Assembly: GCA_019242065.1 (NCBI GenBank)
Contig: JAFAWJ010000844.1
Coordinates: 1-6,950, forward strand
Length of the DNA: 6,950 bases
Source: Chloroflexota bacterium
GTDB taxonomy: Bacteria; Chloroflexota; UBA6077; CF-72
Direction of reading: 5' to 3'
The notes beneath the pieces are model-generated. The model made no database searches and was not told where the DNA came from. It saw only the letters and a list, made by a program, of their open reading frames with translations. The position numbers and the translations under genes were made by a program. Shown here piece by piece: positions 6,685 to 6,950 of this stretch (its first letter is position 1; each line of letters starts with the position of its first letter).

Positions 6685-6914
6685 GACGCGATCGCGGTGT
6701 GGGTCTGGTCGCGCGGGGTGACGATCATCTCGATCCACGGATGCTCGTCGTAAATGCTCTGGGCGAAGAGGACGGCCATGTCGGGGTCGTCGGCGGTCAC
6801 CGTCCCGACGTGATACAGCGGCTCCTCGTAGCGACGACGCGCAAAGACGAGCCAGCATTTGCGGGGCGAGGGCTTACCTTCTTCGCGGACGCCGTCTGCA
6901 GGCGGGTGGGGCAT
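6681..6914 (-). CDS. paaB: Phenylacetyl-CoA epoxidase subunit PaaB
   Basis: A small subunit (77 residues) of the multicomponent epoxidase that opens aerobic phenylacetate breakdown by forming the ring-1,2-epoxide of phenylacetyl-CoA; PaaB is needed for assembly of the complex. The sequence from residue 21 fits the PaaB fold: WLVFARRRYEEPLYHVGTV, then a D-x-x-x-A-x-x-x-A-x-x-x-Y helix (DMAVLFAQSIYDEH), then WIEMIVTPRD, equivalent to the W-x-V-x-R strand. It is a little shorter than the roughly 95 residues of the Escherichia coli protein, mainly at the C-terminus. The start ATG shares one base with the stop of the preceding gene (TGATG), and its own stop overlaps the following GTG, so three genes are translationally coupled. 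No separate ribosome binding site is visible. Confidence 0.85.
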   Translation of the reverse strand: MPHPPADGVREEGKPSPRKCWLVFARRRYEEPLYHVGTVTADDPDMAVLFAQSIYDEHPWIEMIVTPRDQTHTAIAS

Positions 6915-6949
6915 CAGACGCCAAGACCGAGGTCGCGCATGCTCGAGCG
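6914..6949 (-). CDS. 3' end of the gene preceding paaB, probably paaA
   Basis: A frame entering from the right edge reads RSSMRDLGLGV and ends at TGA (6914-6916), which shares one base with the paaB start. Only eleven residues are visible, so identity rests on the usual paaA-paaB-paaC order and on the coupled junction, not on any motif. Confidence 0.5.
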   Translation of the reverse strand, partial: RSSMRDLGLGV

Positions 6950-6950
6950 C

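Overview
The window is high-GC bacterial DNA with tight ATGA, GTGA and TGATG gene junctions. It has no tRNA, rRNA, CRISPR array or insertion sequence that I can recognise. The gene content (phenylacetyl-CoA epoxidase genes, a QueA-like protein without other queuosine genes, and an envelope-polysaccharide set) would suit a soil or water bacterium of the Actinobacteria or Chloroflexota type. That placement is an inference from composition and gene content; no single feature fixes the phylum.

Left part (1-1530, + strand): the 3' part of a short-chain dehydrogenase/reductase gene, cut by the window edge, overlaps the start of a complete gene for a divergent member of the QueA (SAM:tRNA ribosyltransferase-isomerase) family. 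A convergent 148-bp gap (1531-1678) follows, holding a strong hairpin that probably ends transcription from both sides.

Middle part (1679-5777, all - strand): three nucleotide-sugar or lipid-carrier genes. In transcription order they are a WbpL/WecA-type polyprenyl-phosphate sugar-1-phosphate transferase (start 5777), a UDP-ManNAc 6-dehydrogenase-like enzyme (start 4646) and a membrane-anchored CapD/WbpM-type NDP-sugar 4,6-dehydratase (start 3187). Together they can supply a 4-keto-6-deoxy amino sugar and an amino-sugar uronic acid, and load the first sugar phosphate on undecaprenyl phosphate: the opening steps of a surface polysaccharide. The dehydratase is short and lacks the central nucleotide-binding-like domain of full-length relatives. 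Its 142-bp upstream region carries repeated CGTCAC hexamers at roughly helical spacing.

Right part (5845-6950, - strand): the end of a phenylacetyl-CoA epoxidase operon. It holds the last codons of a probable paaA, a complete paaB, and a PaaA/PaaC-family ferritin-like gene read in three segments because of two mutually compensating frameshifts. That last protein keeps a full apparent set of di-iron ligands, which is unusual for the PaaC position.

I do not see a wholly new system. The items most worth a second look are the frameshifted di-iron subunit, the domain-deleted dehydratase with its phased repeats, and the QueA-like gene coupled to an oxidoreductase.
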